Notes: generated by a model from the letters alone, not told the origin. DNA of 17,744 bases from Sulfurimonas sp. (GCA_012963655.1 DTVI01000366.1:1-17744), one strand, 5' to 3'; counted from the stretch's first letter, positions 1 through 6,604 are shown. Translations and numbers: made by a program.

Positions 1-185
1 CCTTGTGCTTTTTTTTTAAATATCAGCTTATCTACATTAAGTCATTTGGAAGATGTCGTAGAAGGTCAAACTTGATTTAGAAGCCAAAACTTGGTGCAAA
101 AGGAATCAGTACTTATTTTATAATACCTTCAATTTTTACTTAAACAGATAAGGACCTTTATAGCAAAGATAGATTATCCTTTCAT

Positions 186-572
186 ATGACAAATGAACTT
201 CTATTTTTAATACTTTTTATTAGCACTGAGATCTTTGAGATTTATTGGCAAAAATCACCCACCCTCTTAGTTATGATTGAAAAGATATATACTTATTATC
301 AAAAAAGTCCTTACCTTTTGTATCTTATGCATCCTAGTTTCATCTTAAGCATGTATCTTTATTACGCGTCTAACTATAATTTATGGATTCTCCTTATTTT
401 GATAATTAAGAGTATAGATATTATTTTCAAGGTATTGCTCATTCATAAATATTATGTTCTACAAGAGCTAAGTGCTGAACTCAAACTTATGCTTGAACAA
501 CCCCTTCATCCTATGCTCTTAATCATAGGCTTAAGTCTTTACCCTTATTTACTTTTTCTAGCTCTATTTTAA
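186..572 (+). CDS. Small four-helix integral membrane protein, unknown function
   Basis: The 128-aa product is almost entirely hydrophobic. Probable membrane segments lie near residues 4-21, 42-62, 64-86 and 108-128, with short loops rich in Lys, His and Tyr. I see no catalytic motif and recognise no family. The ATG at 186 has no good ribosome-binding site upstream, so expression or the exact start is uncertain, but the frame is long and stays hydrophobic throughout, which argues for a real inner-membrane protein. It lies upstream of the porin cluster on the same strand and is separated from it by a hairpin (591-619) and by the porin's own promoter, so it is probably a separate transcription unit. 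No link to iron or flavin can be inferred beyond proximity. Confidence 0.6.
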   Translation: MTNELLFLILFISTEIFEIYWQKSPTLLVMIEKIYTYYQKSPYLLYLMHPSFILSMYLYYASNYNLWILLILIIKSIDIIFKVLLIHKYYVLQELSAELKLMLEQPLHPMLLIIGLSLYPYLLFLALF

Positions 573-590
573 ATAAAATGTGTAAAATGT

Positions 591-619
591 GTAAAGAGGA
601 CATTTTTTATCCTCTTTAC
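591..619 (+). terminator. Perfect 10-bp stem-loop between membrane protein gene and porin
   Basis: GTAAAGAGGA (591-600) is followed by its exact reverse complement TCCTCTTTAC (610-619) with a 9-nt T-rich loop. It starts 18 nt after the preceding stop codon. There is no U-tract after the stem, so termination is plausible but not certain. Confidence 0.5.
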
Positions 620-624
620 TAAAA

Positions 625-643
625 GATTATGATAATAATTACT
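625..643. promoter_or_regulatory. Fur-box-like site 1 (distal)
   Basis: GATTATGATAATAATTACT matches the classical 19-bp Fur consensus GATAATGATAATCATTATC at 15 of 19 positions by eye. It lies just upstream of the porin -35 element. Confidence 0.5.
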
Positions 644-650
644 AAAACCC

Positions 651-679
651 TTGACAATGATAATAAATATCACTACTAT
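651..679 (+). promoter_or_regulatory. Sigma-70-type promoter of the porin gene
   Basis: A consensus -35 TTGACA (651-656) is followed after exactly 17 nt by TACTAT (674-679), giving a predicted start near 686 and a leader of about 50 nt. The best Fur-like box (653-671) covers the -35 element and spacer, so a bound repressor would exclude RNA polymerase. The leader ends in a clear ribosome-binding site GGGAG (724-728), 9 nt before the porin ATG. Confidence 0.7.
653..671. promoter_or_regulatory. Fur-box-like site 2 overlapping the promoter
   Basis: GACAATGATAATAAATATC matches the 19-bp Fur consensus at 16 of 19 positions. It overlaps the last four bases of the TTGACA -35 hexamer and most of the spacer, the position expected for an iron-dependent repressor site. 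Confidence 0.65.
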
Positions 680-699
680 TCGCTCAACAAACAAATAAC

Positions 700-714
700 T
701 GATATTAATTATCA
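700..714. promoter_or_regulatory. Fur-box-like site 3 (7-1-7 dyad) in the porin leader
   Basis: TGATATTAATTATCA matches the 7-1-7 Fur motif TGATAATnATTATCA at all but one of the 14 specified positions. It sits inside a near-perfect inverted repeat (698-716, arms ACTGATA and TATCAGT), downstream of the predicted transcription start. It could be a second operator or a small RNA hairpin, but the match favours an operator. Confidence 0.6.
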
Positions 715-737
715 GTAGTAATTGGGAGATTATAAAC

Positions 738-2069
738 ATGAAAAAAATACTTATTTCTTTAGCTGTTGCTTCACTATTAACAACATCACTTTTCGCAGAC
801 GCAGAAACAGACGCTCTTAGAGCTCAACTTAAGGCAATGACAGAACGCCTTGACGCAATGGAAACTAAGACATCTGAGACAGAAGAAAAAACTGACTCTC
901 TTCTTCAAGAAGTAGCAGACTCTAAGGTAGCTGATTCTTTTGGAAACTATAGTGGTGAATCATATGCAGGAATGTCGCCAGGTGCTTCTAAGGTTTATAC
1001 AAATAAAAATAAATTATCTGTTGGTGGATATGGTAAGGTTGATTATACCAACTATAGAAATCAAGGGACTACAACAAAAGATGGTGTAACAAAAACAAAA
1101 GATAAAGCTGATGCGTATAGAGCTGTTTTATACTTTGGTTACCGTTTTACAGATAATATAATCCTAAATTCTGAAATTGAATTTGAGCATGGGGGAAGCG
1201 CTGAGAATGGAGAAACTGAAGTTGAAATGCTTGCTCTTGATTTCTTAGTAAATAAATCTTTAAACTTTCGTGTAGGTACTTATGTACTTCCTATTGGTTT
1301 AGTTGCTGTTAATCATGAACCAACACTTTTTAATACTGTTGCTAGACCAACGACTGAAGTTGATATTATTCCTTCAACATGGTTTGAAAATGGGGCTATG
1401 GTATATGGAGATATTGTTGAGGGATTAAGATACCAAACAGGTATCGTAGCTGGTTTTGATGCCACTAAAGGTTCGGACCTTCGTAAAATGCGTTCAAAAG
1501 GAAGTAAATCAGCAGCAGATGATGCAGGTTACTTTGCACGTATTGATTACTCTCCAATTGAAGGACTTAATATCGCAGGTTCATACTATTATGGTAATGC
1601 TGGTCAAAATGCTTCTACTACAGTTGGTGGTACAGGTGCAAATGAAGCTGTAAGTTTAAATGATGTTGATGTTAATTTATGGGAAGTTCATGCGACGGCT
1701 AAACTTGCTGGATTTGAAGCAAATGTAATGTATGCAACACACAAAATTGGTAGTGCAGAAGAAGTAGCTAGATTTCATAATAATAAGGCGACTGATGAAG
1801 CTTTTGGTTATTATGCAAATCTAAACTATACTTATGGAGACTGGGTTCCATTTGCACAATATGAAGTAACCAATAAGTATGATAAAGGTGTTAATGCAGA
1901 TAGCACAACATTTTCTTATGAAGATACTAAGCAAACAACAATTGGACTGAATTGGAAACCACACCCACAAGTTGTTTTAAAAGCTGATTATGTTTTTGCT
2001 GATAAAGGTGAAGAAGGTAAAACTGTTGATGATGACCGTTTCGAATTAGGTATGGGTTTCGTATTCTAG
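738..2069 (+). CDS. Outer-membrane porin with N-terminal coiled coil
   Basis: This 443-aa protein starts with a Sec signal peptide (about residues 1-20, ending SLFA before DAETD). A short coiled coil follows (about 22-65, heptad-like LRAQLKAMTERLDAMETK), a Ser/Gly-rich linker, and a long alternating beta-strand region ending in the aromatic GMGFVF, the usual C-terminal signature of outer-membrane barrels. The plan resembles phosphate-selective/OprP-like porins common in Campylobacterota. The substrate cannot be read from the sequence; the Fur-like boxes at its promoter make an iron-related solute or an envelope role under iron limitation plausible. The ATG is supported by GGGAG at 9 nt spacing. 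It heads the cluster with the FMN-binding protein and two membrane proteins. A hairpin spans its stop codon and may separate its high expression from the downstream genes. Confidence 0.85.
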   Translation: MKKILISLAVASLLTTSLFADAETDALRAQLKAMTERLDAMETKTSETEEKTDSLLQEVADSKVADSFGNYSGESYAGMSPGASKVYTNKNKLSVGGYGKVDYTNYRNQGTTTKDGVTKTKDKADAYRAVLYFGYRFTDNIILNSEIEFEHGGSAENGETEVEMLALDFLVNKSLNFRVGTYVLPIGLVAVNHEPTLFNTVARPTTEVDIIPSTWFENGAMVYGDIVEGLRYQTGIVAGFDATKGSDLRKMRSKGSKSAADDAGYFARIDYSPIEGLNIAGSYYYGNAGQNASTTVGGTGANEAVSLNDVDVNLWEVHATAKLAGFEANVMYATHKIGSAEEVARFHNNKATDEAFGYYANLNYTYGDWVPFAQYEVTNKYDKGVNADSTTFSYEDTKQTTIGLNWKPHPQVVLKADYVFADKGEEGKTVDDDRFELGMGFVF

Positions 2070-2086
2070 AGTTAGCTCTAGAATAC
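2061..2086 (+). terminator. Perfect 11-bp hairpin spanning the porin stop codon
   Basis: GTATTCTAGAG (2061-2071) and CTCTAGAATAC (2076-2086) pair perfectly around a TTAG loop; the TAG stop (2067-2069) lies in the 5' arm. No strong U-tract follows. It may act as a partial terminator or an mRNA-stabilising 3' structure between the abundant porin and the downstream flavoprotein gene, which starts 29 nt later. Confidence 0.55.
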
Positions 2087-2114
2087 CTAAGCTAATTTTC
2101 GTTAAGATTCGAGC

Positions 2115-2654
2115 ATGAAAAAATTAACTCAAATACTATTATTTTCCTTAGTGTCTATGATGGCTATCACTAGCCTTCATGCTCAACTCTTTCTTAAGCC
2201 AGATGAAGCGATTAAGCTTGCGTATCCACAACATACCTCGTATAAGAAAAAAGCCATTCTTTTAACAAAGTCACAGGCCCTAGAAGTACAAAAACTCACC
2301 CAACAAAAACTTGAAAGTAAGATTTTTACCTTTTATATCATTAAAAAAGATAAAAATGTTATTGCCTACGCCGGACTTTTTACAAATAAGGTTCGTTCAA
2401 AAACAGGTACCTATATAACCTTTATCACCCCTCAGGGAAAGATTTCTTCTATTGAGGTAATTGCTTTTAATGAACCTCCTGAATATATTCAAAAAGAACG
2501 TTGGTTAGACCTTTTTATAGACAAGACAGTAGAAGACAACATCAAGGTTAAAGAATCTATCCCTAATCTTTCAGGTGCTACCCTTTCTGCTTTTTCAGCC
2601 GCTAATTCAGCTAAGTTAATGCTAGCTGTATGGAAAGTAAAGTACGGCAAATAA
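2115..2654 (+). CDS. Secreted FMN-binding-domain protein (flavinylation target)
   Basis: This 179-aa protein has a signal peptide (about 1-23, ending SLHA) and a small domain resembling the FMN-binding domain of NqrC/RnfG. Near the C-terminus it carries S153-G154-A155-T156 followed by L-S, the known SGAT motif in which ApbE attaches FMN to the last Thr through a phosphoester bond. The Asp usual three residues before the Ser/Thr is replaced here (local sequence IPNLSGAT). It should act in the periplasm as a one-domain electron carrier. It sits in the porin cluster, 3 nt ahead of two membrane proteins and facing apbE, which fits enzyme and substrate. The start is the first ATG after the porin hairpin, with a poor ribosome-binding site. 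The family call rests on the motif and size; the redox partner is unknown. Confidence 0.75.
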   Translation: MKKLTQILLFSLVSMMAITSLHAQLFLKPDEAIKLAYPQHTSYKKKAILLTKSQALEVQKLTQQKLESKIFTFYIIKKDKNVIAYAGLFTNKVRSKTGTYITFITPQGKISSIEVIAFNEPPEYIQKERWLDLFIDKTVEDNIKVKESIPNLSGATLSAFSAANSAKLMLAVWKVKYGK

Positions 2655-2657
2655 ACC

Positions 2658-3131
2658 ATGAAGTTTCTTGTTTCTAAAGACATCCATTCAAATCCTAACT
2701 TTTCCCTACTTTTAGGATTTTATGCCTTCATGATGTTACTTTACTTTGTAGGTGATCTTTTTTATATCTTTAACTTTTTTGGCTTTAGTATTAATGAGGT
2801 TCTTTCAACACTCAAGGGAAACCCTGATGAGTATATAGAAGCGCTTAGTCTACTGTCTTTACTTGAGCACTTTCATATTTCGCTCTTTTTAGCTATCTTA
2901 GCCTTATTCACTACATTGGCTATTATCTTGCGTGTTAAACTAAACTTCTTTCATAAAAAAATGATTATCTTTATTTCTATGCTTTCGCTTTTATTGAGCT
3001 TTTTGTTTTTAACCCTCACCTACTTTTTTAGTGATATCTTTGTATATGGATTTATAGGTTTTAATCTCTTATGGCACTTTAGTGGTATTTATGCCTTAGT
3101 TATCATCTTAAAACAAGTCTTATTTAAGTGA
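2658..3131 (+). CDS. Four-helix membrane protein A of the flavin cluster, unknown family
   Basis: This 157-aa inner-membrane protein has about four transmembrane segments (roughly 17-41, 68-89, 101-122 and 132-155). A polar stretch before the second helix carries GNPDEYIEA, then LLEHFHISL with two His at the helix entrance, and a WHF motif opens the fourth. I recognise no family. It starts 3 nt after the stop of the FMN-binding gene and overlaps the next gene by 4 nt (GTGA), so the three genes are very likely cotranscribed and translationally coupled. The conserved His residues could bind heme or metal, which would let it pass electrons across the membrane to the flavoprotein, but this is inference. 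It resembles the next protein in length, helix layout and the GxxxE[YF]I...LLE...HF pattern. Confidence 0.65.
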   Translation: MKFLVSKDIHSNPNFSLLLGFYAFMMLLYFVGDLFYIFNFFGFSINEVLSTLKGNPDEYIEALSLLSLLEHFHISLFLAILALFTTLAIILRVKLNFFHKKMIIFISMLSLLLSFLFLTLTYFFSDIFVYGFIGFNLLWHFSGIYALVIILKQVLFK

Positions 3132-3598
3132 GTTCTATAAGACTCTTTTCTTTCTTACTTTTTTTTGCCCTAGGTCTTATTTCACTACAGCTTGTAAGTG
3201 GGATATGGTTATTTATAGAAAAGTTTGGCTTAATACCAAGTGATATATACATCTACTTTGCAGGAAGTGAAGAACAATTTATTATGAAAAAGAGTTTTGA
3301 GGGCTTGCTGGAAACAGCCGTACCACATTTTCTTGCTATCTCTACTACTATCTTTGTGTATGCTCACTTTTTACTTTTCACCAAGATCATCTCAACTCAG
3401 CAAAAACAACTTCTAATTAGCTCTCTTTTTATCTCTGCACTTATAGATATCTGTTCACCCTTTGGTATTATTTATGGGTTTGAGTTCTTTGCTTGGGTAA
3501 AACTTATAGCTTTTTGGAGCTTTGAAATGTTAATGGGACTGCTTTTATATATACTCTTTTATGCAAGTTTAAAGGGTTTACAAAATGAAGGTCTTTAA
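3128..3598 (+). CDS. Four-helix membrane protein B, apparent paralog of A
   Basis: This 156-aa protein starts at GTG overlapping the previous stop (GTGA). Its four predicted helices lie roughly at 5-27, 70-90, 94-113 and 125-150. Before helix 2 it has FGL, GSEEQFI, then LLETAVPHF, in the same order and spacing as FGF, GNPDEYI, LLEHFH in protein A, so I read the two as diverged tandem duplicates. Further His (YAH in helix 2) and an FFAWVK...FWSFEM segment are notable. It probably forms a heterodimer with protein A in the inner membrane. Its last 95 nt run antisense to the 3' end of apbE. The function is not recognised; a membrane electron-transfer or transport subunit feeding the FMN-binding protein is a guess from context. 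Confidence 0.62.
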   Translation: MSSIRLFSFLLFFALGLISLQLVSGIWLFIEKFGLIPSDIYIYFAGSEEQFIMKKSFEGLLETAVPHFLAISTTIFVYAHFLLFTKIISTQQKQLLISSLFISALIDICSPFGIIYGFEFFAWVKLIAFWSFEMLMGLLLYILFYASLKGLQNEGL

Positions 3599-4544
3599 CT
3601 AAGGTATTAAAAAGCTTATTGATATACATCTTTTTCTGAGTATCTATCACTAAATAAGCAATATCTTTCATACTATTTAAAAAAAACAATGCCTTATCTT
3701 TAGGCATAACAGATGCCGCTGTTGCGTAAGCGTCTAAGTCTACATTAGAATGCTTTGTAGAAAGTAGGCTTATTGAAGCAAAGCTTTTTTGAGACTGTCT
3801 TGTTTTAGGATTAATAAGATGATTATATTCTTTACTTTGAACATATCGGCGGTAGTTTCCACTTGTTGAGATAGCCGTATTTGAGCGAGACATAGTGAAA
3901 CGGACCAAGACCTTTGAAGAGAATGGATCTTCAATAGCCATATCACAGGCATGAAGACAATATATATCACCACTTAAGGAAATAACGCCTGTGCTTACAT
4001 TATTGTCTTTTAAGAGTTCTACTGCCTTATCAACTCCAAAGCCTTTTCCCATCCCTCCTAAATCAATCTTAATACCCTTATCAATCCAAGCCTTATGTTT
4101 TGTAAAATGCAGGCCATTAAAGTCAACTCTAGCATCTAAACGTTCTTTCTTACTTGGGATACGCTGGATTTCGCCAAAATGAAATAAGCCCTTAGTTATA
4201 GAACCAATAGTAATATCAAAATATTGTCTTGTTATTTCATAATACTGCTGAGATAAAACAAGGGCTTCATATGTATCTGAACTAAGAATTATTTTTTTAT
4301 TATGATTAAGCTTATATATCTCTGCTTCTTCATCATAAGACGACAAGGACAGTTCCACTTGTCTAAGTCGTTCAAAGGCTAAGGAAGAAAGAAAAAGTTT
4401 GTCTTTAGGCAGGGAAATGGATATATATGTTCCCATCATTACTTTTGTACGATTAACTAATTCTATTGCATTAAGGTTTATATATGTCAAGAAGATTATT
4501 ATGAAAAACTTTATGATGGTATCCATTGATGCTACTTTACTCAA
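3504..4544 (-). CDS. apbE: FAD:protein FMN transferase (ApbE)
   Basis: ApbE moves FMN from FAD onto the Thr of SGAT-type motifs in exported proteins, using Mg2+. Seen here: a hydrophobic leader ending YINLNA, MGTYISISL (residues 37-45), S.YD..AEI..LN, TIGSITKGLFHFGE, the DLGGMGKGFGVDKA loop (about 162-175), GDIYCL, ISTSGNYRRY, HLINPKTR and the metal-site segment DLDAYATAAS (about 267-276). Two starts are possible: TTG at 4544 with GGGAG 9 nt upstream, or ATG at 4526, which gives a shorter leader but no visible ribosome site; I favour the TTG weakly. The C-terminus runs on antisense into membrane protein B, an unusual tail of perhaps 30 residues beyond the expected end. Its likely substrate is the FMN-binding protein encoded opposite. 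The 5' coding region is partly repeated upstream (see 4583-4620). Confidence 0.9.
   Translation of the reverse strand: MSKVASMDTIIKFFIIIFLTYINLNAIELVNRTKVMMGTYISISLPKDKLFLSSLAFERLRQVELSLSSYDEEAEIYKLNHNKKIILSSDTYEALVLSQQYYEITRQYFDITIGSITKGLFHFGEIQRIPSKKERLDARVDFNGLHFTKHKAWIDKGIKIDLGGMGKGFGVDKAVELLKDNNVSTGVISLSGDIYCLHACDMAIEDPFSSKVLVRFTMSRSNTAISTSGNYRRYVQSKEYNHLINPKTRQSQKSFASISLLSTKHSNVDLDAYATAASVMPKDKALFFLNSMKDIAYLVIDTQKKMYINKLFNTLVKDLHFVNPLNLHKRVYIKAVPLTFQSSKKL
4453..4490. repeat. 38-bp direct repeat, copy 1 (inside apbE)
   Basis: A perfect 38-bp match to 4583-4620, 130 bp away. On the minus strand this copy encodes LTYINLNAIELV, the end of the ApbE leader and the start of the mature protein. 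Confidence 0.9.
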
Positions 4545-4582
4545 TACAATATGCTCCCAGCATATTATTTATGAGGTATCGT

Positions 4583-4620
4583 TTAACTAATTCTATTGCA
4601 TTAAGGTTTATATATGTCAA
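4583..4620. repeat. 38-bp direct repeat, copy 2 (upstream of apbE)
   Basis: Identical to 4453-4490. On the minus strand the same frame reads LTYINLNAIELVKRYLINNM and then GAYCIE before a stop. Compared with the real ELVNRTKVMMGTYISI it looks like a decayed copy of the ApbE N-terminus. It has no ATG. It begins with TTGACA on the minus strand and could supply a -35 element for apbE. Confidence 0.85.
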
Positions 4621-4653
4621 AAAAGATATGTTATTAATAATGTTGTTTCCTTC

Positions 4654-4675
4654 GTCTTATTCTTCTGAATAAGAC
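4654..4675 (-). terminator. Perfect 9-bp hairpin containing the stop codon of the coiled-coil gene
   Basis: GTCTTATTC (4654-4662) and GAATAAGAC (4667-4675) pair around a 4-nt loop. The minus-strand stop codon (4657-4659) is inside the stem. No U-run follows on the minus strand, so it may stabilise the 3' end or terminate weakly ahead of apbE. Confidence 0.5.
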
Positions 4676-5904
4676 TTGTGAAGCTGAGCCTTCGCGGCTA
4701 AGGTTTTTACCGTATTACTCACTTCTTTGTCTGCTATATGATAGTGTGCTTGCAGTTCACGCAAGGATTGTTCTATTTTATCATGTATATCTATGCCTAA
4801 GTCATCTAGCTTCTTATCCATTTGATCAAAGTGTCTTTCTTCAGCTTTACCTAGGTCTGCGGCTAAGATTTGTAACTCTTTTTTTGCTTGTTTATATTCT
4901 GCGTAAATATCCATCAACCTTCCAATAAGGTCATTTAATGAGGCATAAATAGGACGAACTTTTTGAGTCTGCGTATAAGTATCTTCCATACTCTCATGAA
5001 TGATGTCTGACTTTTGAAGTAGTAAGGAAGCCTGCTTATGAAGTTGTTCTAACTTCATTTCATATTCTTGGGTGGACAGATGTAAGGTTTCGCTTAATTG
5101 CTTAGTATCTTTAAGTTCAGTATTTATACTTTTCAGTGCTTGTTTGAGTTGATCTTGTACTCCATTTACCAGTTCTGAAGCATTTGCATTCATGCTGCTT
5201 TCTAAGTTTTCAAACTTTGCTGCCATTAAGGACACAATCTCTAAAAGCTCTTTATTCCCACTATGTTCATACATATTGTTTAATACGGCATTTGTCTTAT
5301 TGAAATGGTCTTGCTCTGCTATACGTAAGATGTCAATATGCCTATGAACAACTGTATCTAAGTCATGCATGTCTTTACCTAAGAATTCATGTATCTTTGA
5401 AAGTGCTGTTTCCTCATGAGAGTGCATAGCTTCAATCTTAGCAGATAGCATCTCTTGACCTGAAGAAAGACGTGAAAAAACTGAAAGCTCATTTTTCATT
5501 GTCATTTGAACAGCATCTAGTGTTTTCATTTCATTACTTTGGATATTGCTGAGTTTATCATCTAAGACAGTAAAATACTCTTGTATATAAGATAAAAATG
5601 TTCGTAATTGCTTTTCATTTTCTTCTTCTACTAACTTAGTATCATTAATACGAATCTGATGCATTAAGTACATAGGCATATAAAATATTAAAGAAATAAG
5701 TAAGGGCATAAGTGCATACTCGATGTCTGTCTTAAGCGCTTCACTTTCAGCTGAAAAGACAAAAAGAGAAATAGAAGAAACAAGTCCAACAATCACGATA
5801 AGTGGAGCATAATTTATTTTTTGACGCAGCTTAAAAATCATAATCTGTCGCCAAAAAAGAAAGAGCATAATAAAACCCGTTAAGGCTATCCATAGTTCAG
5901 GCAT
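4657..5904 (-). CDS. Membrane-anchored long coiled-coil protein, unknown function
   Basis: This 415-aa protein has three hydrophobic segments at its N-terminus (about 3-20, 33-51 and 64-83) followed by some 310 residues of charged, Leu/Glu/Lys/Gln-rich helix with coiled-coil periodicity up to the C-terminus (SYSEE). No enzyme motif is visible. The layout recalls MotA/ExbB/ZorA-type proteins with a long cytoplasmic tail, or a membrane-tethered scaffold or chemoreceptor-like signalling rod, but I see no MotA-type channel signature and none of the conserved chemoreceptor hairpin tip. The ATG at 5904 is preceded by AAAGG at about 8 nt. It is upstream of apbE on the same strand with a gap of about 112 nt that contains a hairpin and the second 38-bp repeat, so cotranscription is possible but not shown. 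Confidence 0.7.
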   Translation of the reverse strand: MPELWIALTGFIMLFLFWRQIMIFKLRQKINYAPLIVIVGLVSSISLFVFSAESEALKTDIEYALMPLLISLIFYMPMYLMHQIRINDTKLVEEENEKQLRTFLSYIQEYFTVLDDKLSNIQSNEMKTLDAVQMTMKNELSVFSRLSSGQEMLSAKIEAMHSHEETALSKIHEFLGKDMHDLDTVVHRHIDILRIAEQDHFNKTNAVLNNMYEHSGNKELLEIVSLMAAKFENLESSMNANASELVNGVQDQLKQALKSINTELKDTKQLSETLHLSTQEYEMKLEQLHKQASLLLQKSDIIHESMEDTYTQTQKVRPIYASLNDLIGRLMDIYAEYKQAKKELQILAADLGKAEERHFDQMDKKLDDLGIDIHDKIEQSLRELQAHYHIADKEVSNTVKTLAAKAQLHKSYSEE

Positions 5905-5975
5905 AAAGCACCTTTTATTTAAGTACTTAATTATGCCATAAAATTTTAAAAGCTTAGGACTTTAGTCATGCTGAA

Positions 5976-6233
5976 TTAAAATCTATAACCTGCGCCTATA
6001 AAGGCTTGGGTAATATCATTTGAATCAGTAAGAGGTGAATTGTTTACTTCTTTATCATAAAGATAATACCTCTCACCTCCAAAAACAGACCATTAAGAAG
6101 TAAGAGCATACCTAAGAATCACTTCACCCGCCCCGGCTAAACCAGCCTCAGGCTTATAGCTAGAGGTTCCAGAATAATAATCAAGTAAGCCTGCTGATTC
6201 ACGCTGAAGACTTAAAGAACTATAAGGCTCTTT
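5976..6233 (-). pseudogene. 3' remnant of an outer-membrane protein, MipA/OmpV-like
   Basis: In one minus-strand frame, 85 codons read as the C-terminal strands of an outer-membrane barrel: EPYSSLSLQRESAGLLDYYS, then KPEAGLAGAGEVILRYALTS, an in-frame TAA at 6093-6095, then WSVFGGERYYLYDKEVNNSP and a final QAFIGAGYRF before the true stop. The W..F.G...Y..Y....NNSPL...GAGYRF pattern is typical of the MipA/OmpV scaffold family. There is no start: an upstream TAA (6234-6236) closes the frame, and the N-terminal two thirds expected for the family are missing. It lies between the coiled-coil gene and the 75-aa ORF. I infer a decaying gene left by deletion. The family call is moderate; the loss of function is more certain. 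Confidence 0.6.
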
Positions 6234-6254
6234 TTAATTCGTGAACTAAACATT

Positions 6255-6482
6255 TTACTGTCCTACAACAATTGTAACTTCAGCTACGGGGTTTAACCAT
6301 CTATGCACTCTAGAATCTAAATCACTCTTTCCTGATGTTGCCTTTGTATCACCAATAATTCCACGGTGAATATGTACATTTTTGTTAAATTCAGAAGTAG
6401 CTACACCTGTTGCTCCTGTTCCACCCTTACCTTGAGGGTCAGCTGGAATACCTGCTGTATCTAAGACTGTTTTAACTTTCAT
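6255..6482 (-). CDS. Orphan 75-aa Gly/Thr-rich protein
   Basis: I chose the ATG at 6482 over the upstream ATG at 6494 because GGAG sits exactly 6 nt before it. The product begins MKVKTVLDTAGIPADPQGKG, continues GGTGATGVATSEFNKNVHIH, then RGIIGDTKATSGKSDLDSRV and ends HRWLNPVAEVTIVVGQ. It has no signal peptide, no membrane segment and no Cys. Base composition is visibly richer in G and C than in the neighbours. I do not recognise the family. It may be a small cytoplasmic or secreted protein, or a fragment left by the event that also truncated the outer-membrane gene next to it; the good ribosome site favours a real gene. Confidence 0.45.
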   Translation of the reverse strand: MKVKTVLDTAGIPADPQGKGGTGATGVATSEFNKNVHIHRGIIGDTKATSGKSDLDSRVHRWLNPVAEVTIVVGQ

Positions 6483-6604
6483 TCTAAACTCCATTCATGT
6501 TTTGATGGCCGGAGTTTAAAGAATAGATGTGTATTAAATGTGCAACAAGATTAGATTTTGCTATTGTACAAGAAGAATTAGAATTGCTTTATTATATAAG
6601 GGTC

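Noticed and set aside
1..75. An open frame from the left edge ending in SLSTLSHLEDVVEGQT before TGA
   Set aside because: It could be the tail of an upstream gene, but 24 codons without a recognisable motif are not enough; another frame is open too.
1456..1653. 65-aa frame inside the porin
   Set aside because: It is a +1-frame shadow of a well-supported porin gene with low-complexity Leu/Gln/Val content.
4399..4590. 63-aa plus-strand frame over the apbE 5' end
   Set aside because: Antisense shadow of apbE; includes both 38-bp repeats only by position.
5919..5930. 12-bp palindrome TTAAGTACTTAA before the coiled-coil gene
   Set aside because: Short AT-rich palindromes are common in such DNA; no partner site or promoter spacing supports a regulatory call.
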